The notes beneath the pieces were generated by a model. That model saw only the letters and a program-made list of their open reading frames with translations. It did no database searches and was not told the DNA's origin. A stretch of DNA of 64,000 nucleotides, taken from contig CAYRHJ010000010.1 of assembly GCA_964424105.1 (NCBI GenBank), forward strand, positions 1-64,000, written 5' to 3'. The translations under genes were made by a program, and so were the position numbers. Origin of the DNA: CAYRHJ01 sp964424105. Lineage in GTDB: Bacteria; Planctomycetota; Phycisphaerae; UBA1845. Position 1 is the first letter of the stretch. Each line of letters opens with the position of its first letter. Positions 43,503 through 53,223 of the stretch are shown here, in pieces.

Positions 43503-43575
43503 GGGGGCGTAGCTCAGTCGGCAGAGCAGCGGCCTTTTAAGCCGTTTGTCGAAGGTTCGAGTCCTTCCGCCCTCA
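43503..43575 (+). tRNA. tRNA-Lys (TTT)
   Basis: Acceptor GGGGGCG with CGCCCTC (one G-U), D arm GCTC/GAGC, anticodon arm GCGGC-CTTTTAA-GCCGT giving TTT, T arm GAAGG-TTCGAGT-CCTTC, discriminator A; CCA not encoded. Confidence 0.93.
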
Positions 43576-43583
43576 ATGGTTCC

Positions 43584-44552
43584 ATGGCCACAAACGAATC
43601 GTTCATTTTCCAACGCGAGCCTCAATCGCGCCTTCCTTTCGGCGATTGGTTGATTGGTACGGGGACACATGTACGGACACGTTGTCGAACCGTCGCACGA
43701 AACGTTGCCGGCCGATCAGGCACACGGAGCGTTGCGGGCCGATCCAGCGCCATCCTCGGACTGCTACTCGGAACGTGGTCCATCGGCTGTCGTCATCATG
43801 ACGCCGCCCCGACATCGACGGTTTGGCATCCTTCCTGGCGACACAGTTACAATTGCCATCGAACCGATTTGCCAATAAACGTTGACGGCACGATCGGCCA
43901 AGCGGAATGGAATGGCGCCCAAATATCCGATTCATTCGTAGACATTTTAGGTCCCCATGTTCCCAGTCCCCATCTGAAGACCACGATCCGTATGCTCTGG
44001 GACGCGGAGTCACTCTACATTGCCGCGGAAATGGTCGAGCCGCACGTCTGGTCGACGCTCACCGAGCGAGATTCAGTTGTGTATCACGATAATGATTTCG
44101 AGGTGTTCATCGATCCCGACGGCGATGCATTGAATTACTACGAAATAGAAGTGAATGCACTCAATACGGTTTTCGATCTTCTAATCCATAAGCCCTACCG
44201 TGACAGTGGCACCGCTCAACACGACTGGGACGTAGCGGGTCTCCAAACTGCCGTTTCCATTGACGGCAGCTTAAATGATCCGACGGATAAAGACCGTGGC
44301 TGGACCGTGGAAATGGCCATTCCCTGGCCAGCGCTAACCGAACACGCTCGCGTTCGCGTCCCACCCGCGCCGGGCGACGCATGGTGGTTCAACTTCTCCC
44401 GCGTTCAGTGGTCGCTCGACGTCATCGACGGGCAATATCGCAAGATCCCCAGCCGCCGCGAGCAGAATTGGGTCTGGTCTCCGCAGGGCGAAGTCGACAT
44501 GCACATCCCCCATCGATGGGGACGCGTCCATTTCGTCCACGCGCGAAAATGA
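43584..44552 (+). CDS. CBM9-like carbohydrate-binding lipoprotein
   Basis: About 322 aa. The mature part is a carbohydrate-binding family 9/DOMON-like beta-sandwich: INVDGTIGQAEWNGAQISDS, TTIRMLWDAESLYIAAEMVE, VYHDNDFEVFIDPDGDALNYYE, VEMAIPWPAL and WWFNFSRVQWSLDV. A lipobox-like LLLGTWSIGC occurs near residue 70, so the true start may be downstream of 43584; no clear Shine-Dalgarno was found and 43584 is only 8 nt after tRNA-Lys. Probably exported and involved in polysaccharide binding or degradation. Confidence 0.8.
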   Translation: MATNESFIFQREPQSRLPFGDWLIGTGTHVRTRCRTVARNVAGRSGTRSVAGRSSAILGLLLGTWSIGCRHHDAAPTSTVWHPSWRHSYNCHRTDLPINVDGTIGQAEWNGAQISDSFVDILGPHVPSPHLKTTIRMLWDAESLYIAAEMVEPHVWSTLTERDSVVYHDNDFEVFIDPDGDALNYYEIEVNALNTVFDLLIHKPYRDSGTAQHDWDVAGLQTAVSIDGSLNDPTDKDRGWTVEMAIPWPALTEHARVRVPPAPGDAWWFNFSRVQWSLDVIDGQYRKIPSRREQNWVWSPQGEVDMHIPHRWGRVHFVHARK

Positions 44553-44562
44553 ACGCACGCCA

Positions 44563-46476
44563 TTACGAACCAGCCGGCGCATCGTCCTCGCGAATCACAT
44601 GGACACGGTCGATGGCCACGTCGTTCAATTCACTGATCCGCCCGCTGGGCCAATTGACGCGAAGCGATTCCAATCGGGAAATCGTCCCCAAGCCAATCGT
44701 CACCGGCAATTCCACCTGTGAAAGATAACTTCGCGTGGGCATGACCTGCCTTCGTAGTTGCTGACCGTTTACCGTGGCCACCACCGCCGCGCCGATGGCA
44801 CCCGTATTGGGCGACCGGCCCACTAACTGAATGCGAACCCAATGGTGTTTCAACTGCAAGTCGTTGCGCAATAATACGCTACGTCGCCCTGGTTGAGTAA
44901 TCAGAATGTCCAGATCACCGTCGCCGTCAATATCCGCATACGCCGCCCCGCGACCGACTATCGGCTTGCCCAATTCGCCCGCGAAACCGGGTTCAACTGC
45001 GACAAAGCCAGCCGTTCCCGTGTGCCCACAGTTCCAGAACAACTGTGTCGCTTGTTCGTAGTTCTGACTGGATTGCACCTTGTTGATTTCATCCTCGAGA
45101 TGACCGTTGGCCTGAAGCAGGTCGAGTCGGCCGTCGAGGTCTGCGTCGAACAGAAACAATCCAAAACTGAGCGCGGATCGACTGGTCGAACCGATTCCTT
45201 CGCCGATGGCTTCGTCAGCGAAGAGCAATGGTGACCCTTGCGAAACGTAAACCGACGTCATTTCATTCGCAAAGTTGCCGATGAAATAGCCCACGTCTTC
45301 GTTGTTGCGAAAATGCCCCGCGTCGATGCCCATGGCCCCCGTGGCCATCCCCTCGCGATCGAAGGCCACACCCATCTCCGCGCCACGTTCCACGAAGCTG
45401 CCGTCGCCTTGATTGTGAAAAAAGAAATTCTGCACCGTGTCGTTGGCCACCAACAGATCAATCCATCCGTCCGCATCCGCGTCGAGCATGGCCACGCCCA
45501 GCGCTTTGGCCATGGGCTGTCCTGTCGCGGGATTGTTCACGTACATGCCCGCATCGCTCGCCACCTCGCTGAACTTCCCTCCGCCGTCGTTGCGAAACAA
45601 ATACGGATACGTCCCCTGAAAATTCATGGGCGGTCCATAGGCCCGGCCAATGCCCACCAACCGATAATCGACCTCGAAATCAATGTCGCGTGACCAGCGG
45701 ATGTAGTTACAGACAAACAGATCCAAATCGCCGTCGCCATCGTAATCCAAAAAGCCCGCACTGGTGCTCCACGCATCCGCCGCGCCCGCCACGCCGGCTT
45801 GATCCGTTACGTCGCGGAATTGGCCCCGCTCGTTGCGAAAAAGATGATTGGAACCGAGCGCGGAAATGTAAACGTCGATCCAGCCATCACCGTCGTAATC
45901 ACCGACCGCCACGCCCGTCCCGTAAAATCCGACATCGAGTCCGGAACCGGCGGTCACGTTCGTATACCGCCCGCTGCCGTCGTTCATGAATAGGCCCATG
46001 GTGGGTGGCGATTGACCCACCGCGTTCCCCGGCCAATGGGTTGAATTGACCAGCAGGATGTCCTGGTCCCCATCATTGTCGAAATCGAAAAACGCACAGC
46101 CCGCACCCATGGTTTCGGGCATCAGTTTGTCGCCCGTCGCGCCGTTCTCATGCACAAAATCTATACCCGCATCGTTCGTAATATCGGTGAATCGCAGCAC
46201 CGGTGGGTCAAAAGCAACGTCGACGACCTGGGGAGGGTGAATCGTGGGCGTGAGCGTCGGTGTCGCAGCCCCAGGCTGTCGAATGCGCCACACGATGGTT
46301 GTCACCACGACGCCGATCAACGCGAACGCCACGATCGACCACCGAAACGCCCGGCCGATCACCGCGTCATCGGCTGCGACCAATTCCGTTTCCGGATTCC
46401 CGTCATCCAGCAAAATCGCGGAATTCCCAGATTCCGCAGATGGTTCATGGTGGGCTTGGTGTTCGGTGTCCGTCAT
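44563..46476 (-). CDS. CRTAC1-family FG-GAP/VCBS repeat protein
   Basis: A 637-aa protein with an N-terminal membrane helix (residues about 47-66), then six or seven FG-GAP/VCBS repeats with calcium-binding loops (FFDFDNDGDQDILLVN, VGDYDGDGWIDVYIS, LDYDGDGDLDLFVCNY, FLFDADLDGRLDLLQANG, YADIDGDGDLDILIT), forming a beta-propeller, and a C-terminal ASPIC/UnbV domain (GAIGAAVVATVNGQQLRRQV, LESLRVNWPSGR). Such proteins are numerous in planctomycetes and unknown in function. It begins 5 nt after the multihaem gene and is probably co-transcribed; the two often occur together. Confidence 0.92.
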   Translation of the reverse strand: MTDTEHQAHHEPSAESGNSAILLDDGNPETELVAADDAVIGRAFRWSIVAFALIGVVVTTIVWRIRQPGAATPTLTPTIHPPQVVDVAFDPPVLRFTDITNDAGIDFVHENGATGDKLMPETMGAGCAFFDFDNDGDQDILLVNSTHWPGNAVGQSPPTMGLFMNDGSGRYTNVTAGSGLDVGFYGTGVAVGDYDGDGWIDVYISALGSNHLFRNERGQFRDVTDQAGVAGAADAWSTSAGFLDYDGDGDLDLFVCNYIRWSRDIDFEVDYRLVGIGRAYGPPMNFQGTYPYLFRNDGGGKFSEVASDAGMYVNNPATGQPMAKALGVAMLDADADGWIDLLVANDTVQNFFFHNQGDGSFVERGAEMGVAFDREGMATGAMGIDAGHFRNNEDVGYFIGNFANEMTSVYVSQGSPLLFADEAIGEGIGSTSRSALSFGLFLFDADLDGRLDLLQANGHLEDEINKVQSSQNYEQATQLFWNCGHTGTAGFVAVEPGFAGELGKPIVGRGAAYADIDGDGDLDILITQPGRRSVLLRNDLQLKHHWVRIQLVGRSPNTGAIGAAVVATVNGQQLRRQVMPTRSYLSQVELPVTIGLGTISRLESLRVNWPSGRISELNDVAIDRVHVIREDDAPAGS

Positions 46477-46480
46477 GGGT

Positions 46481-49354
46481 TCAATCGCTTCGGGCTACCC
46501 GAACCGAAGTCGGCGGCAATTCGTAAGCGCCCTCGCGCTGCAAATCATAAATGACGATCGCTTCCGCGGCGTGATTGGCCGCCGCGGATTGACGCCTGGC
46601 AGCAGCCACGGCGTAATCGCTGGCGTTATCGTCCGGTTTGTACTTCGCATGCATCGCTCGATGATGATCAGCCTTTTCCCCATCGCCAAGCTGCGCGTAC
46701 AGCAGGCCCAGATTATGATGGGCCGTCACGTTTTCAGGATCCAGATCCAGCGCACGCTGAAACCAATTCACCGATTGCCGCAACCATTCCTGACGCTTCG
46801 CCAGGTGCTGCTCGCCGCGCTCCTGCTTGGCCCGTTCAAAAACCGCCTGTCCCAACTCGTTCAATAGTTGATAATCCATGCTGAAGTCAAATCCGCGCTC
46901 ACGCGTTTCAGACGTATCCATGTTCACCAGGCTCGTGAAGTTCTCGATCGCGGCATCCAGATGGCCGTTCTGCTTATTGACCAACCCCGTAAACCAGGCG
47001 ATGGACCATTCCGGGGCCGGCGGGTCATGATTCGTAGCCTCGTTCAACGATTCAACCGCCTCCGCCAATCGCCCCTCCTTAATGTAAACACGCGCACGAT
47101 TCAACGCGCCGTCAGGACGACCCAACTTGCCCACCTCCGCGAAAGCCGCCTCCGCCTGCCGAAGCTCGCCCTTGTTCGAACCGGTTTCGCCCTTCCGAAA
47201 CAGCCCGATCCCGTAATCATTCCAACGCTGCCAAGTCACGATCGGCGAAGATTCATTCATCACCGCGTCGGATTCCGCCGCACCAGCCACCGGGAACGTC
47301 ACCCGATCGACCGCCAACGTCGTCACCGGCAAATCATTTCCGTCGAATTGTTCACCCTCAAAAAGCTTCATATACAATGTATCAAACTTGCGATACTGCA
47401 ATTTCACCTCGACCGTAATCGGCTCGTCCGTGCCCAGCGGAACGTGAAGCCCATAGTGAACCACGTCCGCCGCACCAGGCGGAATCTGATGATTGTACAA
47501 CGCGATGAAAATGTCCTCGGCGTTGCGACGATCGATACGGTTCCCTTCCCGATCGATCACGTACGCGTTCACAAAATGCGACCACGGATCGACCTCCCCG
47601 TCGTCCGCCCGGCCACCGCTGCGACCGATCACCCGTTCACCCGCCGTCACCGTCACGTCCATCCACACCTCGTTCGAGTCAGCCGTCCCCTGCGTGAAAA
47701 CGTGCCCCATTTTCACCGTGCGGATCACCGCCTCGATCAGGTAATCTCCACCCGGAATCAACGTCGGCACCTCCGGGCGAAGCGGCGCGAGAAGCGACCC
47801 TTCGATGTCACCGCCCTCCTTCACGCCGAATACGTCCACCCGCATCACGCCTTTCAGGAAATCCTGATGAGCCTGAACCACCCATTCGGGCATATCCAGA
47901 AGATGCGGAATAGCCGTGTTGGCCGTTGGGAACTGGTGATCATGCACCTTCATCTCGCCGGATTCGTCAAAATCCTTCGCACCGAAATCGCCCGAGGCCA
48001 TCAACGGCATGTGACAGTTGTTGCAGTTAGACTCAGCCTTCGGTGGGTAATAAAAACTCGTCACACCGTGACCGGAAACACCGCTCAGCAGAAACGCGTC
48101 ATAATGATTCTGCCCACGCAGGAACTTGTACGCGTTCAACTCCTCCGGCAGGTGCACCTTATGACACGAACCGCAGAATTCCGCCGATTGATGCAGTGGC
48201 TTCAGAAACGTCTTCTTGTGAAAGGTCGGCTTAGCCTTGACCAGTTGCCGATTCACCCATTGCAGCAGCGCGTTCTCGCTGAACGCGAACGGGTAATGCG
48301 TTGGCTCCTCAATCGTATAATCCGCATTGCCCCGAACCGTGTTGATGTGCGTGATGGCGTGACACACCGTGCACGTGATGCCCGCCTGCGCCGTCGCGTC
48401 GCTCACCAGGTCATATTTCGGATCGTCGAATTTCGGATCGTCAAACGCCCCGCTGAAAAACGGCACAGGGTCGTGACAGCCCGCGCAGAATCGCGACGCC
48501 CGCACGCTCCCGTCTCGGGCAAACAGCTTGGCTCGCGTATTGCGAACCGAAAACAAATACGGCGGATTATTGAACGAGCTGAATCGATGGACGCTGTGTG
48601 ACCATTTCTCGTGAATGTCCGCGTGACATTCCAGACAATACTGATCGTTCATCAACGTCCGCGCCGGGATGAAATTGCCCGTCGCCGTTTTCGCCAACGA
48701 TGGGAAGAAATACTTCTCGCCCGACTTCGGACCCGCCACGTTCCACGCTCGCGGATCCTGCGAATGAAGCCCAACCATGATCGCAGCAAAACCGCACGCC
48801 ACCGCCGCCCACGTACCACCGATCTTCCATTTGATCCGCTTGCCAGCCAATCGATGAAGGACGAACAGCCAAACCGCCAACAACGGCGTCACCACGTGCC
48901 CCCAATACATCACCGCCCGAAACGCCGGGCTTTTGATTTGAAACTGCACGCCCCCCAGGTCCAGCCGCATCAACGCCACACCCGTAGCCAACAATATCAA
49001 CGCCGTCGTGAATAGTGCGTATCCCACCCGCACCGCACGGCGATTCGATCGATGCCGCGCGTTGGCCATATGCGCCAATCCGAAAACCACCACCGGCAAG
49101 ATGATCGCCAAACCCAACACCAAGTGGACCAAAAACATGTATTGATAAAAATAATTCTGATAGGTCTGACCCGCGACCCACTCCGCAAACGTCACGCTCG
49201 CCAAATAAACCGAATTGACGCTCAGCAACGCAAACAGCCCGAATACAACAAAAAGCAGCTTCTTCAGCCTAGGCCCGACCGCAGGCACATAACGAATCCG
49301 CTTCGGTTTCGCCTCCGCCATCACCGGCTTATCAATTGTTCCTACGATTCCCAT
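46481..49354 (-). CDS. Membrane-anchored pentahaem cytochrome with TPR domain
   Basis: A 957-aa protein: four N-terminal transmembrane helices (about 30-190), a cytochrome domain with five CXXCH motifs (CLECH, CAGCH, CTVCH, CGSCH and CNNCH), a beta-rich middle domain, and C-terminal TPR repeats (AEAAFAEVGKLGRPDGALNR, WFQRALDLDPENVTAHHNLG). It resembles the cytochrome c554-like/TPR proteins common in planctomycetes. It may take electrons from the quinone pool; partner unknown. The ATG at 49354 has GAGGTGGG upstream. The CRTAC1 gene follows directly. Confidence 0.9.
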   Translation of the reverse strand: MGIVGTIDKPVMAEAKPKRIRYVPAVGPRLKKLLFVVFGLFALLSVNSVYLASVTFAEWVAGQTYQNYFYQYMFLVHLVLGLAIILPVVVFGLAHMANARHRSNRRAVRVGYALFTTALILLATGVALMRLDLGGVQFQIKSPAFRAVMYWGHVVTPLLAVWLFVLHRLAGKRIKWKIGGTWAAVACGFAAIMVGLHSQDPRAWNVAGPKSGEKYFFPSLAKTATGNFIPARTLMNDQYCLECHADIHEKWSHSVHRFSSFNNPPYLFSVRNTRAKLFARDGSVRASRFCAGCHDPVPFFSGAFDDPKFDDPKYDLVSDATAQAGITCTVCHAITHINTVRGNADYTIEEPTHYPFAFSENALLQWVNRQLVKAKPTFHKKTFLKPLHQSAEFCGSCHKVHLPEELNAYKFLRGQNHYDAFLLSGVSGHGVTSFYYPPKAESNCNNCHMPLMASGDFGAKDFDESGEMKVHDHQFPTANTAIPHLLDMPEWVVQAHQDFLKGVMRVDVFGVKEGGDIEGSLLAPLRPEVPTLIPGGDYLIEAVIRTVKMGHVFTQGTADSNEVWMDVTVTAGERVIGRSGGRADDGEVDPWSHFVNAYVIDREGNRIDRRNAEDIFIALYNHQIPPGAADVVHYGLHVPLGTDEPITVEVKLQYRKFDTLYMKLFEGEQFDGNDLPVTTLAVDRVTFPVAGAAESDAVMNESSPIVTWQRWNDYGIGLFRKGETGSNKGELRQAEAAFAEVGKLGRPDGALNRARVYIKEGRLAEAVESLNEATNHDPPAPEWSIAWFTGLVNKQNGHLDAAIENFTSLVNMDTSETRERGFDFSMDYQLLNELGQAVFERAKQERGEQHLAKRQEWLRQSVNWFQRALDLDPENVTAHHNLGLLYAQLGDGEKADHHRAMHAKYKPDDNASDYAVAAARRQSAAANHAAEAIVIYDLQREGAYELPPTSVRVARSD

Positions 49355-49926
49355 CGACAACCCACCTCATCTAATCCCAGCCAACGTCGTCACCCCAGCC
49401 AACGCCGGAATCCCGACCGCCTATTCCCAATGCGCTATCGCCTCATAACGAGCCGCGAGCGCAAAGCGAGCGGTCTTCGACAGACCATGATCCCGTCTTG
49501 CTAGCAAACCAAGACACCTACCCGCCATTCTGAAGGCGGACTTCCGTTCCATTCGAACCGCCTGTCAGCCAGTTGCATCAGGCGCTCCAACTTCTTGTGA
49601 ATCGAAACCAACCACCGTCCTCACGGGTTGCACCTCATTCCACAATCATAACAAATCGCGGCACAAGAGTACATACGTTTCATTGACAGCCGGGGTGCCC
49701 CATCCATCGCCCAGCCATGGGTGGGGGGACCGATGTTTGGGCCGCGAAACCCACATTTTCCAAGTCACTCTAACAATACCGACGAACGACCACCTCTTTA
49801 CGAGCCGCGAGCGCAAAGCGAGCGGTCTTCGACGGACCGTGACCCCGTCTCGTCAGAATGCCCAAACATGGGCGAACTTGCCTCTCCGCCTCGACAGGTT
49901 GGCCATAAACGAATCCGCCGACTCGC
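49355..49926. repeat. Intergenic region with two family C palindromes
   Basis: Two C elements, 49448-49475 and 49800-49827 (core GAGCCGCGAGCGCAAAGCG), and a D-like fragment near 49390-49410. No gene is supported over these 570 bases. Confidence 0.8.
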
Positions 49927-51798
49927 TCATGATGCCGCCACCTGTCGCACACGCACAGCCCCAGGCGAAACCACTCTCGCTCGATCCGCCTCGACCAGGA
50001 AAGGCCCCAACACCAACGCATCCAGTTGGGCTTTCTGAAACGCGCGGATGGCGTCTGCCGGCGTGCACACGATTGGCTCCTCGTGCATATTAAAACTCGT
50101 ATTGATAATCACCGGCACGCCCGACAAGGCGTAGTAGTGACGAATGATCTCGTAAAACCCCGGGTTGATCTGCTCGTCCACAATCTGCGGCCGCGCCGTT
50201 CCATCGACATGCACCACTGCCGGACATGTGCGATGCATGTATTCAGTACAATCCAATGTGATGGTCATAAACCTCGCGGACTTCGCCGAGGCTTCATTCC
50301 ACTTGAACAGCTTCTCCTCGTGACCAGCCAGGCAGGCGGGCGCAAATGGCATGAACTCCGTCCGCACCAGCTTGCGATTCAACCAGTCATTGACAGTCGG
50401 GTCGTCGCAACGATACATCACCGTTCGATTGCCCAGTGCCCGCGGACCATATTCCATCGCCCCGTCCACGCGAGCCACAACCTGCCCGGCATGCAGCAAT
50501 CGTGCAGCCTCCATCGCCACGTCCCCGCATCGGCGATACCGAACGCCCGCGCGTTCCAAATCTCGTTCAGCCTCATTTTCATCAATGCTGCCACCCAGGT
50601 AAACGTGATCCATTGACTGGCGCGTCACGCGACCGCCTCTTTCAGGGAGCGGTCCCCGACCTATTTCTGATCCGCGACCGCCTCTTTCAGAGCCGCGACC
50701 GTCAGGGAGCGGTCCCCTGCGGACGACAATGTCGGTACTGTTAGCGTGCACCAACCACTGACAAATCGCCGAACCCGCAGCCAACCCTCCGTCACCCATG
50801 GCTGGAAACACCCACACGCCGTCCACTTCCGAAAGTTCTGCAATGCGTTGATTCAATCGCACATTTGCGAAAACCCCACCGCTCAAACAGATGTTCCGCT
50901 GTCCGGTCCGCCGCAACCAATACTGAACATACGGCACCACAACCGCTTCCAGATGATCCTGAACACTGGCCGCCAAGTCAGCCATTTCCCATTCCTTCGG
51001 AAGCAGACGCTCCAATGTGCGAATGGCCGAATGAAAGAACACCCGCCCGATGTTTTCAATTCGCCCGTCCCGATAACAAATCAATCGATCCAATACGTCT
51101 CGATACAATGGCTTGCCCATTGCCGCCAATCCGGTGATTTTGCCTTCGTGCAGTGACGCCTTGAATCCACACATATGCGTCACGTAGGCATAATAGTTCC
51201 CAATGGAATGAAAACTATCCAATGACTGCAACAGGCGAATGTCACTTCCGTGGCAGTCATAGACGTGCGAACAGGACCCGTCACCGCCGCCATCCAAACT
51301 CAGCGATAGCGCGTGGTCATATCCAGACGTCTCCAATGCCGCGACGGCGTGGCAGCGATGATGATCGTGATAGCTGATCGGACATCGAACGCCCATTGTC
51401 GCCAGAATCGATCGAACCGCGGACTTGCGCGGTCCCAGCGAGGCCCGCTTCAGCAGTCGATACGCACGGATCGCACCCGGCACGCGGGCCATCGGTTTCG
51501 ACAACGCCGACGAGACTGCATTTCGAATTCGCGAGATCCCCGATTCACTGCGAAACCAGCCGTCATTGACACGAGCTTGGCCGCAGAACTGTTCCGCCAG
51601 TGCAGCCATCGCAACGTGATCCACGTCATTCGGTTCCACGCCCGCCAACTGAATGACTTCTTGAACTGCCAATCGCGGAAATCCGATCGACATCTTCATG
51701 CGGTTCAGGCGTTCCTCGTTGACAGCCGACACCAGCTTGCCATCGACCAGCAACGCCGCCCCACCGTCATCCCCATCTGTGATTCCCAGTATGATCAT
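49927..51798 (-). CDS. Carbamoyltransferase (NodU/CmcH family) with in-frame repeat insertion
   Basis: A 623-aa protein: N-terminal Kae1/TobZ-like ATPase domain (GITDGDDGGAALLVDGKLVS, EERLNRMKMSIGFP, YHDHHRCHAVAALETSGYDH, SLDGGGDGSCSHVY, CLSGGVFANVRLNQRI, FPAMGDGGLAAGSAI) and a C-terminal YrdC-like carbamoyltransferase domain (DGAMEYGPRALGNRT, RTEFMPFAPACL, INTSFNMHEEPIV). It would carbamoylate a sugar or antibiotic-like metabolite. Between the domains 50629-50717 encodes a Gly/Arg-rich insert (RRGPLPDGRGSERGGRGSEI and onward) that is two B-family repeats read in frame. ATG at 51798 is preferred over the longer frame. Confidence 0.9.
   Translation of the reverse strand: MIILGITDGDDGGAALLVDGKLVSAVNEERLNRMKMSIGFPRLAVQEVIQLAGVEPNDVDHVAMAALAEQFCGQARVNDGWFRSESGISRIRNAVSSALSKPMARVPGAIRAYRLLKRASLGPRKSAVRSILATMGVRCPISYHDHHRCHAVAALETSGYDHALSLSLDGGGDGSCSHVYDCHGSDIRLLQSLDSFHSIGNYYAYVTHMCGFKASLHEGKITGLAAMGKPLYRDVLDRLICYRDGRIENIGRVFFHSAIRTLERLLPKEWEMADLAASVQDHLEAVVVPYVQYWLRRTGQRNICLSGGVFANVRLNQRIAELSEVDGVWVFPAMGDGGLAAGSAICQWLVHANSTDIVVRRGPLPDGRGSERGGRGSEIGRGPLPERGGRVTRQSMDHVYLGGSIDENEAERDLERAGVRYRRCGDVAMEAARLLHAGQVVARVDGAMEYGPRALGNRTVMYRCDDPTVNDWLNRKLVRTEFMPFAPACLAGHEEKLFKWNEASAKSARFMTITLDCTEYMHRTCPAVVHVDGTARPQIVDEQINPGFYEIIRHYYALSGVPVIINTSFNMHEEPIVCTPADAIRAFQKAQLDALVLGPFLVEADRARVVSPGAVRVRQVAAS
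50629..50717. repeat. Family B elements inside the carbamoyltransferase gene
   Basis: Two B units (CCTGACGGTCGCGG and CCCTGAAAGAGGCGGTCGCG on the coding strand) in head-to-tail order lie within the frame without a stop, adding about 30 residues in an interdomain loop. Confidence 0.8.
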
Positions 51799-51848
51799 CG
51801 ATTGTCCCTGCCAAATCACGTATCAATACCCAGAACTCCTACCATTTT

Positions 51849-51975
51849 CAGAGCCGCGACCACCCGCATGCGTCATTCCGGCGTATTTTCCGTCATTCCG
51901 GCGAAGGCCGGAATCCAGTTCCTACGGCGGGTCTCAGCCGCCAATTAACGAGACGCGAGCGCAAAGCGAGCGGTC
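51849..51975. repeat. Composite B-D-C repeat cluster
   Basis: A partial B (51849-51861), two D copies (51871-51880 partial, 51890-51918) and a C element (51948-51975) fill the gap between the carbamoyltransferase and epimerase genes. Confidence 0.8.
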
Positions 51976-52016
51976 CCTTACCCAGCGCACCCAACTCCAC
52001 CCCCCGACCGGACGAC

Positions 52017-53042
52017 TCACATCGCCTGCATCGCGTGTTGCTTCGTCCGTTGGATCCAGCCCGCCTCGATGTACGATTCCACCATCTCCGTCAATCCTCG
52101 CTCCACCGCGACGTGCGGCGAGTAGTCCAATTCCCGTCGGGCCTTGCCGATGTCAAAACTTCGCGGCGCCCAAAACCACGACGCCCGCCGGCGATGCAAT
52201 GGCGGTGAAACGCCCAATGGCTTGCAGATCAACTCGCATAGCACCGACGGTATAGTCAACATAGGCAGCGGCAGACGCATCCGCGGAGGCGGAACACCCA
52301 GCGCCCCCGCCACGATCGCCAGGATGCGATTCAGCGTGATCGCATGATCGTCCGCGATGATGTACGTCTGCCCGATCGCCTCCCCACGCTCCGCACATTT
52401 CACAAACGCGTCAGACAAATCATCGACGTGAACGAAGTGGTAGGGGACTTCTCCGTGGCCAAACATGATGAACCGCCGCCGCGAAATCAAGTCCGCAAGC
52501 TTCAGAAAACGACGCTCCTTCGGACCGTAAATCGCAGCCGGTCGAACAATGGATACCGGCAGTCCCGATTCCTCGCCGAATCGACGCGCCGCCTCCTCGC
52601 CCTTCAGCTTGGTGTACTGATAATAATCATCAGGCCGAATCGGTGCGGACTCGTCCGCCGGCGGGCGGTCAATGTGCCCATGAACTCCAATCGTGCTGCA
52701 ATGCACGAAACGCCGCGCCCCCGCGTCCGCAGCCAACTTCAACAACCGCCGTGTGCCTTCAACATTGACGTCCCAATAATCCTGCTTGCTCACGTTCGTC
52801 GGTCGATATAAAGCGGCAATGTGAAAAATAACATCAGCCCCCGCAACCGCGCGACGCACCGCCTCCTCGTCACGCACGTCGCCGGGCACCCATTCAAGGG
52901 CCTCGTGATTCAGTTCCGGCACCCCGTCAGGCGGATAGTACATCCCCCGCGTCGAGACTCCCCGGCTCGCCAGGTACGCGCAAAAGTGGCCACCCGTAAA
53001 CCCGTTCGCGCCCGTGACCAGGCATTTTGAATTAATGACCAT
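52017..53042 (-). CDS. NAD-dependent epimerase/dehydratase (extended SDR)
   Basis: A 341-aa extended short-chain dehydrogenase: nucleotide-binding LVTGANGFTGGHFCAYL, VIFHIAALYRPTNVS, catalytic YYQYTKLKGEEAARRF (YxxxK) and VRPAAIYGPKER. The family acts on nucleotide-sugars or sterol-like substrates; the PIG of neighbours (carbamoyltransferase) suggests sugar modification. The ATG at 53042 is chosen just before the Rossmann motif; no strong ribosome-binding site is visible. Confidence 0.88.
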   Translation of the reverse strand: MVINSKCLVTGANGFTGGHFCAYLASRGVSTRGMYYPPDGVPELNHEALEWVPGDVRDEEAVRRAVAGADVIFHIAALYRPTNVSKQDYWDVNVEGTRRLLKLAADAGARRFVHCSTIGVHGHIDRPPADESAPIRPDDYYQYTKLKGEEAARRFGEESGLPVSIVRPAAIYGPKERRFLKLADLISRRRFIMFGHGEVPYHFVHVDDLSDAFVKCAERGEAIGQTYIIADDHAITLNRILAIVAGALGVPPPRMRLPLPMLTIPSVLCELICKPLGVSPPLHRRRASWFWAPRSFDIGKARRELDYSPHVAVERGLTEMVESYIEAGWIQRTKQHAMQAM

Positions 53043-53223
53043 CAGATAGCATCGAAACAGACGTTGCCGATTGAAACCGCACGAAATCACAAAAGTCGAC
53101 GGGAATCGTCATTCGCAGCCTTCGTTCTTCATCGAACCATTGCCACCACGCCCGCAATAGATCATAGACCGATAATAACTTTGATCGACCCGTCCGGCCC
53201 CAAAAAGACGGATCCACCGTCAC
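53032..53223 (-). CDS. Possible small protein between nfo and the epimerase
   Basis: A 63-aa frame whose GTG start overlaps the nfo stop (GTGA). It has an aromatic-rich middle (LLRAWWQWFDEERRLRM). Coupling position favours translation, but no family is recognised and codon evidence is weak. Confidence 0.25.
   Translation of the reverse strand: MTVDPSFWGRTGRSKLLSVYDLLRAWWQWFDEERRLRMTIPVDFCDFVRFQSATSVSMLSDGH

Noticed and set aside
46868..48601. Plus-strand 577-aa frame opposite the multihaem gene
   Set aside because: Shadow of five CXXCH motifs and TPRs on the minus strand.
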